From positions 1-64,000 of the forward strand of contig CAZLXI010000001.1 in assembly GCA_964563435.1 (NCBI GenBank): 64,000 nt of DNA, written 5' to 3'. Below are positions 43,529 through 52,436 of the stretch, piece by piece (position 1 is the stretch's first letter; each line of letters starts with the position of its first letter). Below the pieces are notes generated by a model. That model saw only the letters and a program-made list of their open reading frames with translations. It had not been told where the DNA came from and searched no databases. This stretch comes from Leadbetterella sp964563435. Lineage in GTDB: Bacteria > Bacteroidota > Bacteroidia > Cytophagales > Spirosomataceae. Both the position numbers and the translations under genes were made by a program.

Positions 43529-44158
43529 TTATTCTATAACAATTTTTTTCTCAAATGTGCTCCCTTTCCTTTCCAAAATTTCCCAACTCGTGGTTCCTTT
43601 CATAAAAAGCAGATCAAGAATACTCAGGTTAGCCTCAAACTTATTGCCAAAATTCTGTGTGTAGATCCGGAAAGGCAAATTGGCCGAATTCTCCCCCCTG
43701 TTTTTCGCATTAAAACTAACAAATTGGTTTTTATATTCATAATACGAAAAATCACGAAGACAAATTGTCTTGCTCTTGCCCATTAATTTCAGACAAATTG
43801 TCAGCGTATCTGTATTCAAATCGATCAGCCTTTCGTATCTTTTGGCAAAAACTTTGTATATATAATCTTCAAAGTACTCAAAGTAAGGGCTGTTACGGTA
43901 AATGTTCTGAAGGGTTCTCCAGGCTTTCCGGTTCCAGGCCGTGGAATAATCGATCTCCATATTACGGATCAGCTCATGATTGGAAAACTTTTTTACCGGG
44001 ACGTGGAGAACCTCCACCTGATGCGGCCCCAAAACATACGCTCGGGTATGGTACGACTGCTTCCGGTATTGCCCGCCGGTATTGACCAGCACATCACCTT
44101 CTGCAGGAAGATGACGTATATAATCAATGCACGGAAAAAAATCGGGCGAAAATATCAT
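43529..44158 (-). CDS. WbqC family protein
   Basis: The 209-residue protein matches the WbqC-like family: FSPDFFPCIDYI at the start, NTGGQYRKQSYHTRAYVLGPHQVEVLHVPVKK, then the IDYSTAWNRKAWRTLQNIYRNSPYFEYFED block and LLDLN-like segment. Family members are cytoplasmic proteins often found near glycan or signal-peptidase genes and are proposed to transfer amino-acid groups to sugars, but the role is unproven. It lies just upstream of clpC, and its -7 box (TAACTTTG, 44236-44229, minus) sits 7 bp from that of the divergent OmpA-like gene. Confidence 0.8.
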   Translation of the reverse strand: MIFSPDFFPCIDYIRHLPAEGDVLVNTGGQYRKQSYHTRAYVLGPHQVEVLHVPVKKFSNHELIRNMEIDYSTAWNRKAWRTLQNIYRNSPYFEYFEDYIYKVFAKRYERLIDLNTDTLTICLKLMGKSKTICLRDFSYYEYKNQFVSFNAKNRGENSANLPFRIYTQNFGNKFEANLSILDLLFMKGTTSWEILERKGSTFEKKIVIE

Positions 44159-44213
44159 TCAGTAAAATTTTTTCAGGAGCAACATTTTTATACGTTATAA
44201 TAGGAACAGCACT

Positions 44214-44236
44214 TATCTTTGGACACTTCAAAGTTA
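44214..44236. promoter_or_regulatory. Back-to-back -7 boxes of the ompA-like and wbqC genes
   Basis: TATCTTTG on the plus strand (44214-44221) and TAACTTTG on the minus strand (44236-44229) both match TAnnTTTG and are separated by 7 bp. The plus box would start the OmpA-like gene at 44247, the minus box the WbqC gene at 44158. No clear -33 TTTG is present for either. Confidence 0.5.
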
Positions 44237-44246
44237 AAAAAGTTTA

Positions 44247-46142
44247 ATGAAAATAAAGTTATTTTTTGTCTCGTTTTGTTTGTTTTATGCCGCTTCAGCT
44301 CAAGATACCGAAAAGATCCGCTTACTGGTAAGGGTGATCAACGGCATTGACGGTACGGAAATAAAAAATGCAAGCATCAAAGTGGCTTATGCGCTCACTG
44401 AAAATGCTATTCCGCTAAAAACGGAGAAGAGAAACAGCTTTTATGAGGTGGTGAAGGGCGCCGACGTGAAAGTCATTGCTGAAGCCACTCCATATTATAC
44501 CGAAGAAAAAAGATTCGAGACCGAAAGTCTTTATGATCAGGATATACTGGAAGTTACGCTGACGCCCAAACCTACTGAAGCCGTGGCAAGCCCGCCGCCC
44601 GTCGCAGAACCAGCCCCCTTCTTCATTATCGTCCGGGATATCGTTTCCGGTGACAAGATCAACGCACTGGTGGAAATAACTCCCCCTTCGGGCCGGAAGG
44701 AAAATGTGGCCTCGGGTCAGCCTTATCAGCCTAAAGAGAAAGGCGAATACAATTTTGTCTTTACCAAAGAAGGTTTCGGGTCTTATTCCCAGAAGCATGC
44801 CACCCGGCTAAGCAATGAAGCGCAGCTTATACCGGTGACCTTTGAAGTGAGGACCGCCCCGGTAGAGAACTTTACCGAGCATGAGTATGCGCTCATAGAT
44901 TCCCACACCGGGCAGCCGGTCATGAAAAGCCAACTGTTCATCCTGGATGAAAACAACCGGCCGGTAGAAACCCTCTTCAACAACAGTAAGGGTACCTACC
45001 TTACTTACCGGATCAACCCGCAAAAAATCTATAGAGCGGAAGTGAAGGCAGAAGGTTACGAACCCCTCAGCCTCCCGCTGAATAACACTTCGCGGAACAT
45101 AACCCTGGTACTTACTCCTGCCGACCTGGAAAAGGTAACCCTTGCCGTACAGGATGCCTATACCCGTGAAATGCTTACCCTGAGCCGGCTGAAAATATAC
45201 TCTTCCGCCCAAACGGAGATTCCGACACAGGAGCAGAACGGGGAACAAAGCGCCCTGCTGAACCTGCGGAACACTTACCGGGTACAATTTGAAACGGGTG
45301 GATATACGGCTTTCGACCAGCAGGTCGGGCCTCAGTCGTTTCAGGGCGACAAACTGGAGATCATGATCCGTAAACCGGTTTACCCGCTGACCCTTCAAAT
45401 CCAGAACGAGCTGACGGAAGACCAGAAGAAAGGGGCTACGGCATCGGTAAATCCGGTGGACGGCGCCCCTCTACCTGTCTCCTTTGACCCGGAAAAAAAT
45501 TCTTTCCTGCTGGAATCGGACCCGGATGAGACCCTGCAGATCAGCATTACGGTTCCGGGCTTCCGGCCTTATATCGCTTCCAACAACCGAAAGCAACTGG
45601 CACAGTTTCAGCTGAAAATTCAGCTGGAGCCGGAGGTGGCTACTCCGCCGGTGGTTACGGACACAACTCCAGAGACTATCCCACCCGTAACGGAGGCAGC
45701 CCCGCCGGTAATTACTCCACCGGTGACTGAGACCAGTACTTCCGCGGTACCTGAGGAAAAACCCATACCGCGGGATGTTCCAATGGAAGCGAAGAAAGGC
45801 AGAAGATATGCGCTTAACGGGGTCAATTTTGAGCAAAGCCAGACCACCATGCTGCAGGGCTCAGAGACCAAGCTTCGTCAAGTGCTTCAGTTCCTGAACG
45901 ATAATCCGCGGGTGAGCATCGAGGTGATCGGCCATACCGACAGAACAGGCGATGAACGTCAGAATCAGCGCTTATCGGAATTCCGGGCCCGGGCAGTAGC
46001 CAACTGGCTGTTTAACTATGGAATAGATCCGCAGCGGATCCAAACCTCCGGTAAGGGCTCATCGGAGCCGATGGCCGACAACGGCACGGAGGAGGGTAAG
46101 GCTCAGAACAGGCGGATTGAGGTGATGGTGATTGAAGACTGA
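44247..46142 (+). CDS. OmpA-family outer-membrane protein with repeated beta-rich domains
   Basis: The 631-residue protein has a signal peptide (MKIKLFFVSFCLFYAASAQ) and a series of carboxypeptidase-regulatory-like beta domains (about 22-110, 125-210, 212-300, 300-385, 385-470), recognisable by repeated KaeGYEP/xGFGSY-type turns. A Pro/Thr-rich linker (about 470-520) leads to an OmpA C-terminal domain (about 520-631) with VEVIGHTDRTGD and NQRLSEFRARAVANWL, which binds peptidoglycan. It likely joins the outer membrane to the wall. It is monocistronic. Confidence 0.85.
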   Translation: MKIKLFFVSFCLFYAASAQDTEKIRLLVRVINGIDGTEIKNASIKVAYALTENAIPLKTEKRNSFYEVVKGADVKVIAEATPYYTEEKRFETESLYDQDILEVTLTPKPTEAVASPPPVAEPAPFFIIVRDIVSGDKINALVEITPPSGRKENVASGQPYQPKEKGEYNFVFTKEGFGSYSQKHATRLSNEAQLIPVTFEVRTAPVENFTEHEYALIDSHTGQPVMKSQLFILDENNRPVETLFNNSKGTYLTYRINPQKIYRAEVKAEGYEPLSLPLNNTSRNITLVLTPADLEKVTLAVQDAYTREMLTLSRLKIYSSAQTEIPTQEQNGEQSALLNLRNTYRVQFETGGYTAFDQQVGPQSFQGDKLEIMIRKPVYPLTLQIQNELTEDQKKGATASVNPVDGAPLPVSFDPEKNSFLLESDPDETLQISITVPGFRPYIASNNRKQLAQFQLKIQLEPEVATPPVVTDTTPETIPPVTEAAPPVITPPVTETSTSAVPEEKPIPRDVPMEAKKGRRYALNGVNFEQSQTTMLQGSETKLRQVLQFLNDNPRVSIEVIGHTDRTGDERQNQRLSEFRARAVANWLFNYGIDPQRIQTSGKGSSEPMADNGTEEGKAQNRRIEVMVIED

Positions 46143-46191
46143 AGAAAGTTAAAAGCTAAAAGTTAAAAACTAAAAGTTGCGGTACATTCTT
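46143..46191. repeat. Heptamer (AAAGTTA) repeat, copy 1 of a 33-bp duplicated element
   Basis: Units AAAGTTA, AAAGCTA, AAAGTTA and AAAACTA run head to tail after the OmpA-like gene. The 33 bases at 46159-46191 are identical to 48105-48137. The right half of the hairpin seen in copy 2 is degraded here. Confidence 0.85.
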
Positions 46192-46275
46192 TTATCTAAA
46201 TACTAATATACCATAACTATTCACTTTTGGTTTTTCACTTAACACTTATCTGCTTGTATGCCTTATATGGTTTTA

Positions 46276-47235
46276 TCAATCGTCGGCCAACGTCCGTCGC
46301 AGCCGGTCATTAATGGCCAGGCCAAGGCCTCTTTCAGGCACAAATTCGATAAAGATGGTATCGATGGGTTGCTTATCGAGGTAACGCAGCCCTTCGAACA
46401 GGCGGGCAGCCACTTCTTTCAGATCGCCCACTTCGGAAAGAACAAATTGGTGTAAAAAGCCACTTACAGGCGAAGAATATCTCAAAAAGCCGGTTTTGTT
46501 CTTGTCAAAAGACGCCAGATCATGTTCTTCCGTCAATAGAAACACCTTCTTTCTAGGTGAATAATGCTTCTTTAACATGCCCGGTGCATTGGGATTGGAG
46601 TCCGAGAAGTCGTTTATACGGATATTTCCGAAAAAAACGGCCTGTAATTCCTCAATTTCCAGCCCGCCCTTTCGGTAAATCACCATTTCATCTCCCTCAA
46701 AGCCTGCAATGGTCGATTCCACACCTACCCGGCTGGGTCCGCCGTCAAGGATATAATCCACTTTCCCATTTAACTGATCATAGACATGCCCTGCAGTGGT
46801 TGGCGAAATATAGCCGAAGGGGTTGGCACTGGGCGCCGCTACCGGAAAATCCAGGATGGAAAGCAACTCCAGGGTCAGCGGATGTCCGGGTACCCGGATA
46901 GCCACTTTGTCTGATCCGGAGGTAACGATATCCGGTATAAGCTCGTTTTTGGGCAGCAGTACGGTTAACGGTCCGGGCCAGAATCTGTTCGCAATATCGC
47001 CTAATTCCGGTATAGAATACGAAGTATATTTGTATAATTCTTTAAATTTCGAAATATGTACGATCAACGGGTCAAAGGCCGGACGGCTCTTGGCCTCGAA
47101 GATCCGGGCCACGGCCAGCGGGTCCAGGGCATTACCGGCCAGGCCATAGACGGTCTCTGTAGGAATGGCCACCAGCCCTCCTCTCTCCAGGATCTCTTTC
47201 GCTTTTGCTATGTCGGTTCCGATTTCTGTTATCAT
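46276..47235 (-). CDS. L-threonylcarbamoyladenylate synthase (Sua5 type)
   Basis: The 319-residue protein makes threonylcarbamoyl-AMP from Thr, bicarbonate and ATP for the t6A modification of tRNA. Residues 1-200 are the YrdC fold with IPTETVYGLAGNA, KSRPAFDPLIVHI, FWPGPLTVLL and APSANPFGYISPTTA. Residues from ~215 are the C-terminal Sua5 domain, with APGMLKKHYSPRKKVFLL linking the two. The frame starts seven codons earlier, but MITEIGTDIAKAKEIL is the family-like start at ATG 47235. Orientation and spacing suggest read-through from truA. Confidence 0.92.
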   Translation of the reverse strand: MITEIGTDIAKAKEILERGGLVAIPTETVYGLAGNALDPLAVARIFEAKSRPAFDPLIVHISKFKELYKYTSYSIPELGDIANRFWPGPLTVLLPKNELIPDIVTSGSDKVAIRVPGHPLTLELLSILDFPVAAPSANPFGYISPTTAGHVYDQLNGKVDYILDGGPSRVGVESTIAGFEGDEMVIYRKGGLEIEELQAVFFGNIRINDFSDSNPNAPGMLKKHYSPRKKVFLLTEEHDLASFDKNKTGFLRYSSPVSGFLHQFVLSEVGDLKEVAARLFEGLRYLDKQPIDTIFIEFVPERGLGLAINDRLRRTLADD

Positions 47236-47333
47236 TTTTATATACGTTCCGGGCACTTAGCTCCGGATTCGTGGACGGTACGCCGCCCCGGCGGCCGGAC
47301 CTGACGAGAACCGGGGTCTTTATCATCGTTATT

Positions 47334-48086
47334 TCACAATTTACTTTTAAAGTACCCTTCCGGGTAATATACTCTTTCCAGGGTAAGTCCTTCGGCTTTG
47401 GAGGCCGAACCCGCCTTTGTGCGGTCCTTACTCAATATGATATCTTCAAAAGTCTCCAGGCTGGTCTTGCCGTAACCCACATCCAGCAGAGTACCCACCA
47501 CCGCCCTGACCATCCCGCGCAGGAAACGGTTGGCGGTAATGTGAAACTCCAGTGTTCCGTCTGCTTCCCGCCATACCGCTTCCGATAGCGTACAATTAAA
47601 GGTAAGCACATTGGTCCTGACCTTACTGAAGCACTGGAAATCGGTATACCGGAAAAGAATCTCCGCCGCCCGGTTCATCAGCTCCACGTCGGGGTGACGG
47701 GTGTACAGGGCCGAGAATTCTTTTTTAAAGGGATCCTTCCGGTGGATAATGCGGTAAATGTATTTCCGCCCGGTAGCATCAAAGCGCGCATGGGTATCTT
47801 CCTTCACCGGGTACAGGTTCCTCACCGAAATATCCCGCGGAAGAAAACGATTCAGCCTGTCAATGACAGGGGCTGTAAGCTCGGTAGCGACATCAAAATG
47901 AGCAAACTGCTGCCGGGCATGGACACCGGTATCCGTGCGGCTGCTGCCCTGGATAAAAACCGGCATATTCAGAATAGTGCTTAGTGCTTTTTCCACTTCC
48001 CCCTGAATGGTAGGTGCTCCGTCTTTCTGTAGCTGCCAGCCGTGAAAATGGGTGCCTATGTAGCTTATTTCGATAAAATACCTCAC
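47334..48086 (-). CDS. truA: tRNA pseudouridine(38-40) synthase
   Basis: The 250-residue enzyme isomerises U38-U40 in the anticodon stem. Key features are YIGTHFHGWQLQ near the start, the catalytic Asp in GSSRTDTGVHA, ATGRKYIYRI, FTDFQCFSK-like YTDFQCFSK and the closing FLRGMVRAVVGTLLDVG. Length and all conserved blocks are normal. A 48-bp or longer hairpin element lies right upstream (48089-48192), so any promoter must be within or beyond it. Confidence 0.95.
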   Translation of the reverse strand: MRYFIEISYIGTHFHGWQLQKDGAPTIQGEVEKALSTILNMPVFIQGSSRTDTGVHARQQFAHFDVATELTAPVIDRLNRFLPRDISVRNLYPVKEDTHARFDATGRKYIYRIIHRKDPFKKEFSALYTRHPDVELMNRAAEILFRYTDFQCFSKVRTNVLTFNCTLSEAVWREADGTLEFHITANRFLRGMVRAVVGTLLDVGYGKTSLETFEDIILSKDRTKAGSASKAEGLTLERVYYPEGYFKSKL

Positions 48087-48088
48087 CT

Positions 48089-48192
48089 GATAAGTTAAAA
48101 GTGCAAAGTTAAAAACTAAAAGTTGCGGTACATTCTTCTATTATATACTAAATGTACCGCAACTTTTCACTTTTAGTTTTTAGCTTTTAGCT
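48089..48192. repeat. AAAGTTA-type repeat, copy 2, folded into a 17-bp hairpin
   Basis: Bases 48105-48137 equal 46159-46191. AAAAGTTGCGGTACATT (48118-48134) is exactly complementary to 48151-48167 across a 16-base loop, and the flanking TAAAAACT-like phrase is repeated, inverted, at 48168-48190. This looks like the complete form of the element. Confidence 0.88.
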
Positions 48193-48208
48193 TTCTATGG
48201 TTAATCCA

Positions 48209-49438
48209 TCACGATTCCACTTTCTCGTTTTTGAAAAGCAGCATGAAAAGCAGCATAACCCCAAACGCGATAGCCGCCGGGATGATCCATACTTTCTGCC
48301 AGAAGAGGGCGAGATCTGTATCTTTCACCGCAGCGTAGCCGTCACCGATCCACCCGGCCGCCTTGAACCCGATCAGCATACCCACACCGTAGGTAGCCAG
48401 TGAGATCAGTCCCTGCGCTGCACTTTTATATTTCTCACCGGCTTTTGCATCGGTGTAGATCTGGCCTGCCACAAAGAAGAAATCGTAGCAGATGCCGTGC
48501 AGAGCAATGCCCAGAAGCAGCATAAAACTCAGCTCTCCTGCATCGCCATAAGCAAAGAGCACGTACCGCAGTCCCCATGCCAGCATGGCCAGAAGAATGG
48601 TATTTTTAAAGCCGAAACGCTTGAAGAACACCGGCAAAGCCAGCAGGAACAGCACCTCCGAGATCTGCCCGATGGTCATTTTTCCGGTAGGGTTTTCCAT
48701 ACCGATTTCCGACAGGAAAGGGTTACCGTTCTGGTAATAAAAGGCCAGCGGGATACAGATCAATATCGAGGAAACAAAAAATATAAGGAAGTTTTTATCC
48801 TTCAGTAGCTTCAGGGCATCCAGTCCGAGAATATCCGAAACCGACGACGAGCTACCCGATTTTACCGGCGGAGTAGCCGGTAATGTGAAGCTGTAAATAC
48901 CCAGGATAGCGGAAACCACCGATGCCATCAGGAAAGTATTCCGTAGCATTCCCTCCCGGATAGCCTCTGCGGAGTCCCATACGAAAACATAGCTGATGGC
49001 CAGCCCGGCTACGATCCAGCCGATAGTCCCCCAGATACGGATCCCTGAAAACTCCTTTTCGGGATCACCGAGCTGCCGGAAGGAAATGGAGTTGACCAGC
49101 GCCAGGGTGGGCATAAACAGGATCATATATCCCAGCACATAGGGAAAAAACTCTCCGGCGGTTCCTGACTTATACATCATGTACATCAGCCCGGCCCCTA
49201 ACAGGTGAAGTACCCCCAGGATCCTTTCCGCATTGAAATAGCGGTCGGCAATGAGGCCTACAATAAAGGGGGCAATGATGGCTCCCCACGACTGGGTACC
49301 GAAGATATTGGACATTTCAGCCCCTGTAGCATTCAGGTTTTTCCCCAGAAATGTACCTAAAGTTACAAACCATGCTCCCCAGATAAAAAACTCAAGGAAC
49401 ATCATTAACGACAATTTAAAACGAATAGGTCCGCTCAT
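48209..49438 (-). CDS. Nucleoside permease (NupG-like MFS)
   Basis: The 409-residue transporter has about 12 membrane helices and resembles the nucleoside:H+ symporter branch of the MFS: LSLMMFLEFFIWGAWFVTLGTFL at the start, the FSGIRIWGTIGWIVAGL segment, and LHGICYDFFFVAGQIYTD. It would import nucleosides. The frame extends to 49540, but homologues begin near MSGPIRFKLSLM, so ATG 49438 is chosen. It is divergent from fumC. Confidence 0.85.
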   Translation of the reverse strand: MSGPIRFKLSLMMFLEFFIWGAWFVTLGTFLGKNLNATGAEMSNIFGTQSWGAIIAPFIVGLIADRYFNAERILGVLHLLGAGLMYMMYKSGTAGEFFPYVLGYMILFMPTLALVNSISFRQLGDPEKEFSGIRIWGTIGWIVAGLAISYVFVWDSAEAIREGMLRNTFLMASVVSAILGIYSFTLPATPPVKSGSSSSVSDILGLDALKLLKDKNFLIFFVSSILICIPLAFYYQNGNPFLSEIGMENPTGKMTIGQISEVLFLLALPVFFKRFGFKNTILLAMLAWGLRYVLFAYGDAGELSFMLLLGIALHGICYDFFFVAGQIYTDAKAGEKYKSAAQGLISLATYGVGMLIGFKAAGWIGDGYAAVKDTDLALFWQKVWIIPAAIAFGVMLLFMLLFKNEKVES

Positions 49439-49579
49439 ATTCAAGATAGGATTAATAAAATAGTTGGTTGAAAAACGTGCCAATTTAGCAAAAAAAACGT
49501 CATTCCGCCTATTTGGGCTTTTTTTTGTATGCAACTTCAAATATCCCGTATATTATTGGATTTTTACGGTACTGACCAA

Positions 49580-49587
49580 TAAATTTG
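49580..49587 (+). promoter_or_regulatory. fumC -7 box
   Basis: TAAATTTG (49580-49587) is an exact TAnnTTTG match, with a TTGG (49556) about 21 bp upstream as a weak -33. Transcription would begin near 49594, about 20 nt before the fumC ATG. Confidence 0.55.
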
Positions 49588-49614
49588 CATAATAACTATA
49601 ACTAAAACCAGCGA

Positions 49615-51015
49615 ATGGAATTCAGAATAGAAAAAGACACGATGGGCGAGGTAAAAGTACCCGCCAATGTGTATTGGGGCGCCCAAACGCAACGCTCTAT
49701 CGAAAACTTCAAAATAGCACAGGACATCAATAAAATGCCGAAGGAGATCATCCGGGCATTTGCTTATCTTAAACATGGGGCAGCCCTGGCCAACCAGGAC
49801 TCCGGTGTACTGGACGGGGAAAAGGCCCGGCTGATCGGTGAAGTATGCGGGGAGATTCTGGATGGCAAGCTGGATGACCAGTTTCCCCTGGTGGTATGGC
49901 AAACGGGATCGGGCACCCAATCGAATATGAACTGCAACGAGGTCATCGCCTACCGGGCGCATGTGGTGAAAGGCGGAGAGCTCACTGATAAAACCAAGTT
50001 CATCCATCCGAATGACGATGTGAATAAATCGCAGTCTTCAAATGACACCTTCCCTACGGCCATGCATATTGCCGCCTATAAAATGCTGGTAGAAGTAACG
50101 ATTCCCGGTATCGAAAAGCTACGTAATACCCTCGACAAAAAGGCGAAGGATTTTATGAAAGTGGTGAAGATCGGGCGCACCCACTTTATGGATGCCACTC
50201 CGCTCACCCTGGGACAGGAATTTTCCGGCTACGTTTCCCAGCTGAATCACGGGCTTAAAGCCGTTAAAAATACTCTGCCGCACCTTTCCGAGCTGGCTTT
50301 GGGCGGTACAGCCGTAGGTACCGGTATCAATACACCGGACGGCTACTCTGAGAATGTGGCCAAAAAGATCGCTGAACTCACCGGCTTACCCTTTGTTACG
50401 GCCGAGAATAAATTTGAGGCTCTGGCAGCACACGATGCCGTGGTGGAAGCCCATGGGGCATTGAAAACCGTGGCGGTAAGCCTGATGAAGATAGGAAACG
50501 ACATCCGCATGCTGTCATCCGGTCCGCGGGCCGGCATCGGTGAGATCTTCATACCGGATAATGAACCGGGGTCCTCCATTATGCCGGGAAAGGTCAATCC
50601 CACTCAATGCGAAGCCATCACTATGGTAGCAGCGCAGGTGCTTGGAAATGACGTGGCCATCAACATCGGCGGTGCCACAGGGCACTTTGAGCTGAACGTA
50701 TTCAAGCCCATGATGATCTATAACTTCCTGCATTCTGCCCGGCTGATCGGAGAAAGCTGTGTTTCCTTTAATGATAAATGTGCCGTGGGAATTGAACCGC
50801 TGAGAGAGAATATCACGAGGCATGTGAATAATTCGCTGATGCTGGTGACTGCGCTCAATACGAAGATCGGTTACTACAAAGCTGCCGAGATAGCGCAGAC
50901 CGCCCATCGGAACGGTAGTACCCTGAAAGAAACCGCCATAGCGCTGGGTTATCTGACACCGGAGGAGTTTGACGAGTGGGTAAGGCCGGAGAATATGGTA
51001 GGCAAGATAGAATAA
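49615..51015 (+). CDS. fumC: Class II fumarate hydratase
   Basis: The 466-residue TCA-cycle enzyme interconverts fumarate and malate. Motifs are VWQTGSGTQSNMN, SSNDTFPTAMH (with the usual N-terminal MEFRIEKDTMGEVKVP start), GRTHFMDATPLT, the signature GSSIMPGKVNPTQCE and NVFKPMM. All active-site blocks are intact. It has its own promoter and is divergent from the nucleoside permease. Confidence 0.97.
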   Translation: MEFRIEKDTMGEVKVPANVYWGAQTQRSIENFKIAQDINKMPKEIIRAFAYLKHGAALANQDSGVLDGEKARLIGEVCGEILDGKLDDQFPLVVWQTGSGTQSNMNCNEVIAYRAHVVKGGELTDKTKFIHPNDDVNKSQSSNDTFPTAMHIAAYKMLVEVTIPGIEKLRNTLDKKAKDFMKVVKIGRTHFMDATPLTLGQEFSGYVSQLNHGLKAVKNTLPHLSELALGGTAVGTGINTPDGYSENVAKKIAELTGLPFVTAENKFEALAAHDAVVEAHGALKTVAVSLMKIGNDIRMLSSGPRAGIGEIFIPDNEPGSSIMPGKVNPTQCEAITMVAAQVLGNDVAINIGGATGHFELNVFKPMMIYNFLHSARLIGESCVSFNDKCAVGIEPLRENITRHVNNSLMLVTALNTKIGYYKAAEIAQTAHRNGSTLKETAIALGYLTPEEFDEWVRPENMVGKIE

Positions 51016-51078
51016 GTTCCGGGTAGTGAGTAAAGTGAGTTTCGGGCAATGTAAGTGTTCAAGTATTTGCCGGGAAAA

Positions 51079-51110
51079 TTTGGATTATTCAATTTTCTTT
51101 TTTAATTTTG
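51079..51110 (+). promoter_or_regulatory. Consensus promoter of the 79-residue protein gene
   Basis: TTTG at 51079-51082 and TAATTTTG at 51103-51110 are separated by exactly 20 bases, the same layout as the nag promoter. The predicted start is near 51117, 13 nt before ATG 51130. Confidence 0.72.
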
Positions 51111-51129
51111 TAGGAAAGAAGGTAATCCG

Positions 51130-51369
51130 ATGAAAAAATACGCTTTACTGATCCTGTTATTCTGTGCCACCATGGCCCTGGGAGTTTTAGTATATCAGGC
51201 CGCTTATCAGCACACGATAGTTGCTTCCGTATCGGAAGAGGTAATTTCTACTGACAAGGTGAAGGAGACCCAGGTAAAGGAGGAGGCTTTCTCAGAAGCT
51301 ACAAAAGAAATAGCCCGTGAAGGGGGTAAATCGATAGCTCGCTTTTTATTCTCATTGATTTACAAGTAA
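51130..51369 (+). CDS. Small secreted or membrane-anchored protein of unknown function
   Basis: The 79-residue product begins with a positively charged then hydrophobic segment (MKKYALLILLFCATMALGVL), which could be a signal anchor, followed by an acidic helical region (SEEVISTDKVKETQV) and an amphipathic end (SIARFLFSLIYK). I do not recognise a family. A consensus promoter and a terminator frame it as its own transcript, so it is likely real. Confidence 0.65.
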   Translation: MKKYALLILLFCATMALGVLVYQAAYQHTIVASVSEEVISTDKVKETQVKEEAFSEATKEIAREGGKSIARFLFSLIYK

Positions 51370-51391
51370 AATTGAATATTGTTTTAAGAAG

Positions 51392-51422
51392 AACGTTGTC
51401 TTTACAAAGGCAACGTTTTTTT
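51392..51422 (+). terminator. Terminator ending one base before the next start codon
   Basis: AACGTTGTCTT pairs with AAGGCAACGTT (one G-T pair) followed by a T-run to 51422. The ATG of the next gene begins at 51423, so the hairpin either ends the small-protein transcript or acts as an attenuator for the lipoprotein gene. Confidence 0.8.
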
Positions 51423-52436
51423 ATGCGCTTCATATACCCTGCTATGCTTCTTCTGCTGATCGCCTGCGACAGGAATGAAGCGGAGATTTCAGGTATTCTA
51501 AAACAACCTTCGGTATTGGTAGTGAACGGCGGCGATAACAGCCTGTCGGTCATTGATCCCGACACCTACGAAGAACGGGGTCGTTTATTTATTGACTCCC
51601 CCTACAATACGTTTATTCATCACATCGGGGTCAGTACTGACCAGCGCCGTTTTGCATTTGCACTACCCGAATACGACTTTTCAGGCGGGCATGACGGTTT
51701 GCATAATACCCGGGCCGGCGGACACGTGGTACTTTTTGACCGGGATACCGAAAGGAATGAACGGACCATCAACGTACCCTTTGCCAACCACAACGCTGTA
51801 TTTTCCCCGGACGGCAGTGAGATATGGACCGGGCTCGTTTCCCACTCGGGACGGGTTATGGTCTATAATACCAGTAACGGGAATCTCATTCGGGAGATCA
51901 CCGTAGGGGCAGACCCGCACGAAGTTATTTTTTCCGGTCGCTATGTGCTGGTGACCTGCATGGAATCTTCTTTTCTTACCGTGATCGACCCGGTATCCAA
52001 AAACATCGTCCGGGATGTGAAAGTAGACCCCTTCCCTACCAATGTATGGCCCGGAAAAGATAGTGGCCAGGCCATCGTGGAGAATGCCCATCAGCGGTCG
52101 TTGAATTTTGTAGACCTCGGCCTGCTGCAGGTTACTGACCATATCGACCTTGATTTTCCTCCCGGCTTTGCGGCATTTGCCCCTGACGGCGACCTGTGGA
52201 TCTGTGCCAAGGGACAAAATTACCTGTATGTTTATCGTAAAAATGGTGAATCCTGGGAAATGAAGCACCGGATCGCAACGGAGGATGATCCGCACCATTT
52301 TATTTTCCTAAAAGACAACCTGTGGCTGGTCAACCAGAAGCAGAATACTGTAGAAATTTTTAACGTAGCATCGAAAGAAAAAATAAAAGGGATCTCCACG
52401 GGGTTGAAGCCCAATGCTATTACCTATATTCCATGA
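51423..52436 (+). CDS. Beta-propeller (YVTN-type) lipoprotein
   Basis: The 337-residue protein (from ATG 51423) has a lipoprotein signal (LLLIACD, Cys15) and repeats of a seven-bladed propeller: LVVNGGDNSLSVIDPDT, HNAVFSPDGSEIWTG, DPHEVIFSGRYVLVTC, FAAFAPDGDLWIC and LKPNAITYIP. Similar proteins are surface lipoproteins of unknown function. The frame opens 17 codons earlier, inside the terminator, but the lipobox supports 51423. Its end overlaps the Nudix start by 4 bp (ATGA). Confidence 0.75.
   Translation: MRFIYPAMLLLLIACDRNEAEISGILKQPSVLVVNGGDNSLSVIDPDTYEERGRLFIDSPYNTFIHHIGVSTDQRRFAFALPEYDFSGGHDGLHNTRAGGHVVLFDRDTERNERTINVPFANHNAVFSPDGSEIWTGLVSHSGRVMVYNTSNGNLIREITVGADPHEVIFSGRYVLVTCMESSFLTVIDPVSKNIVRDVKVDPFPTNVWPGKDSGQAIVENAHQRSLNFVDLGLLQVTDHIDLDFPPGFAAFAPDGDLWICAKGQNYLYVYRKNGESWEMKHRIATEDDPHHFIFLKDNLWLVNQKQNTVEIFNVASKEKIKGISTGLKPNAITYIP

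Noticed and set aside
47240..47333. Copy of the 39077-39181 intergenic block before Sua5
   Set aside because: Only a short GACGAGAACCGG-like similarity is seen; the inverted ends are missing.
51017..51050. Another phrase repeat (TAGTGAG/AAGTGAG) after fumC
   Set aside because: Only two or three imperfect units are present, too few to separate from chance.
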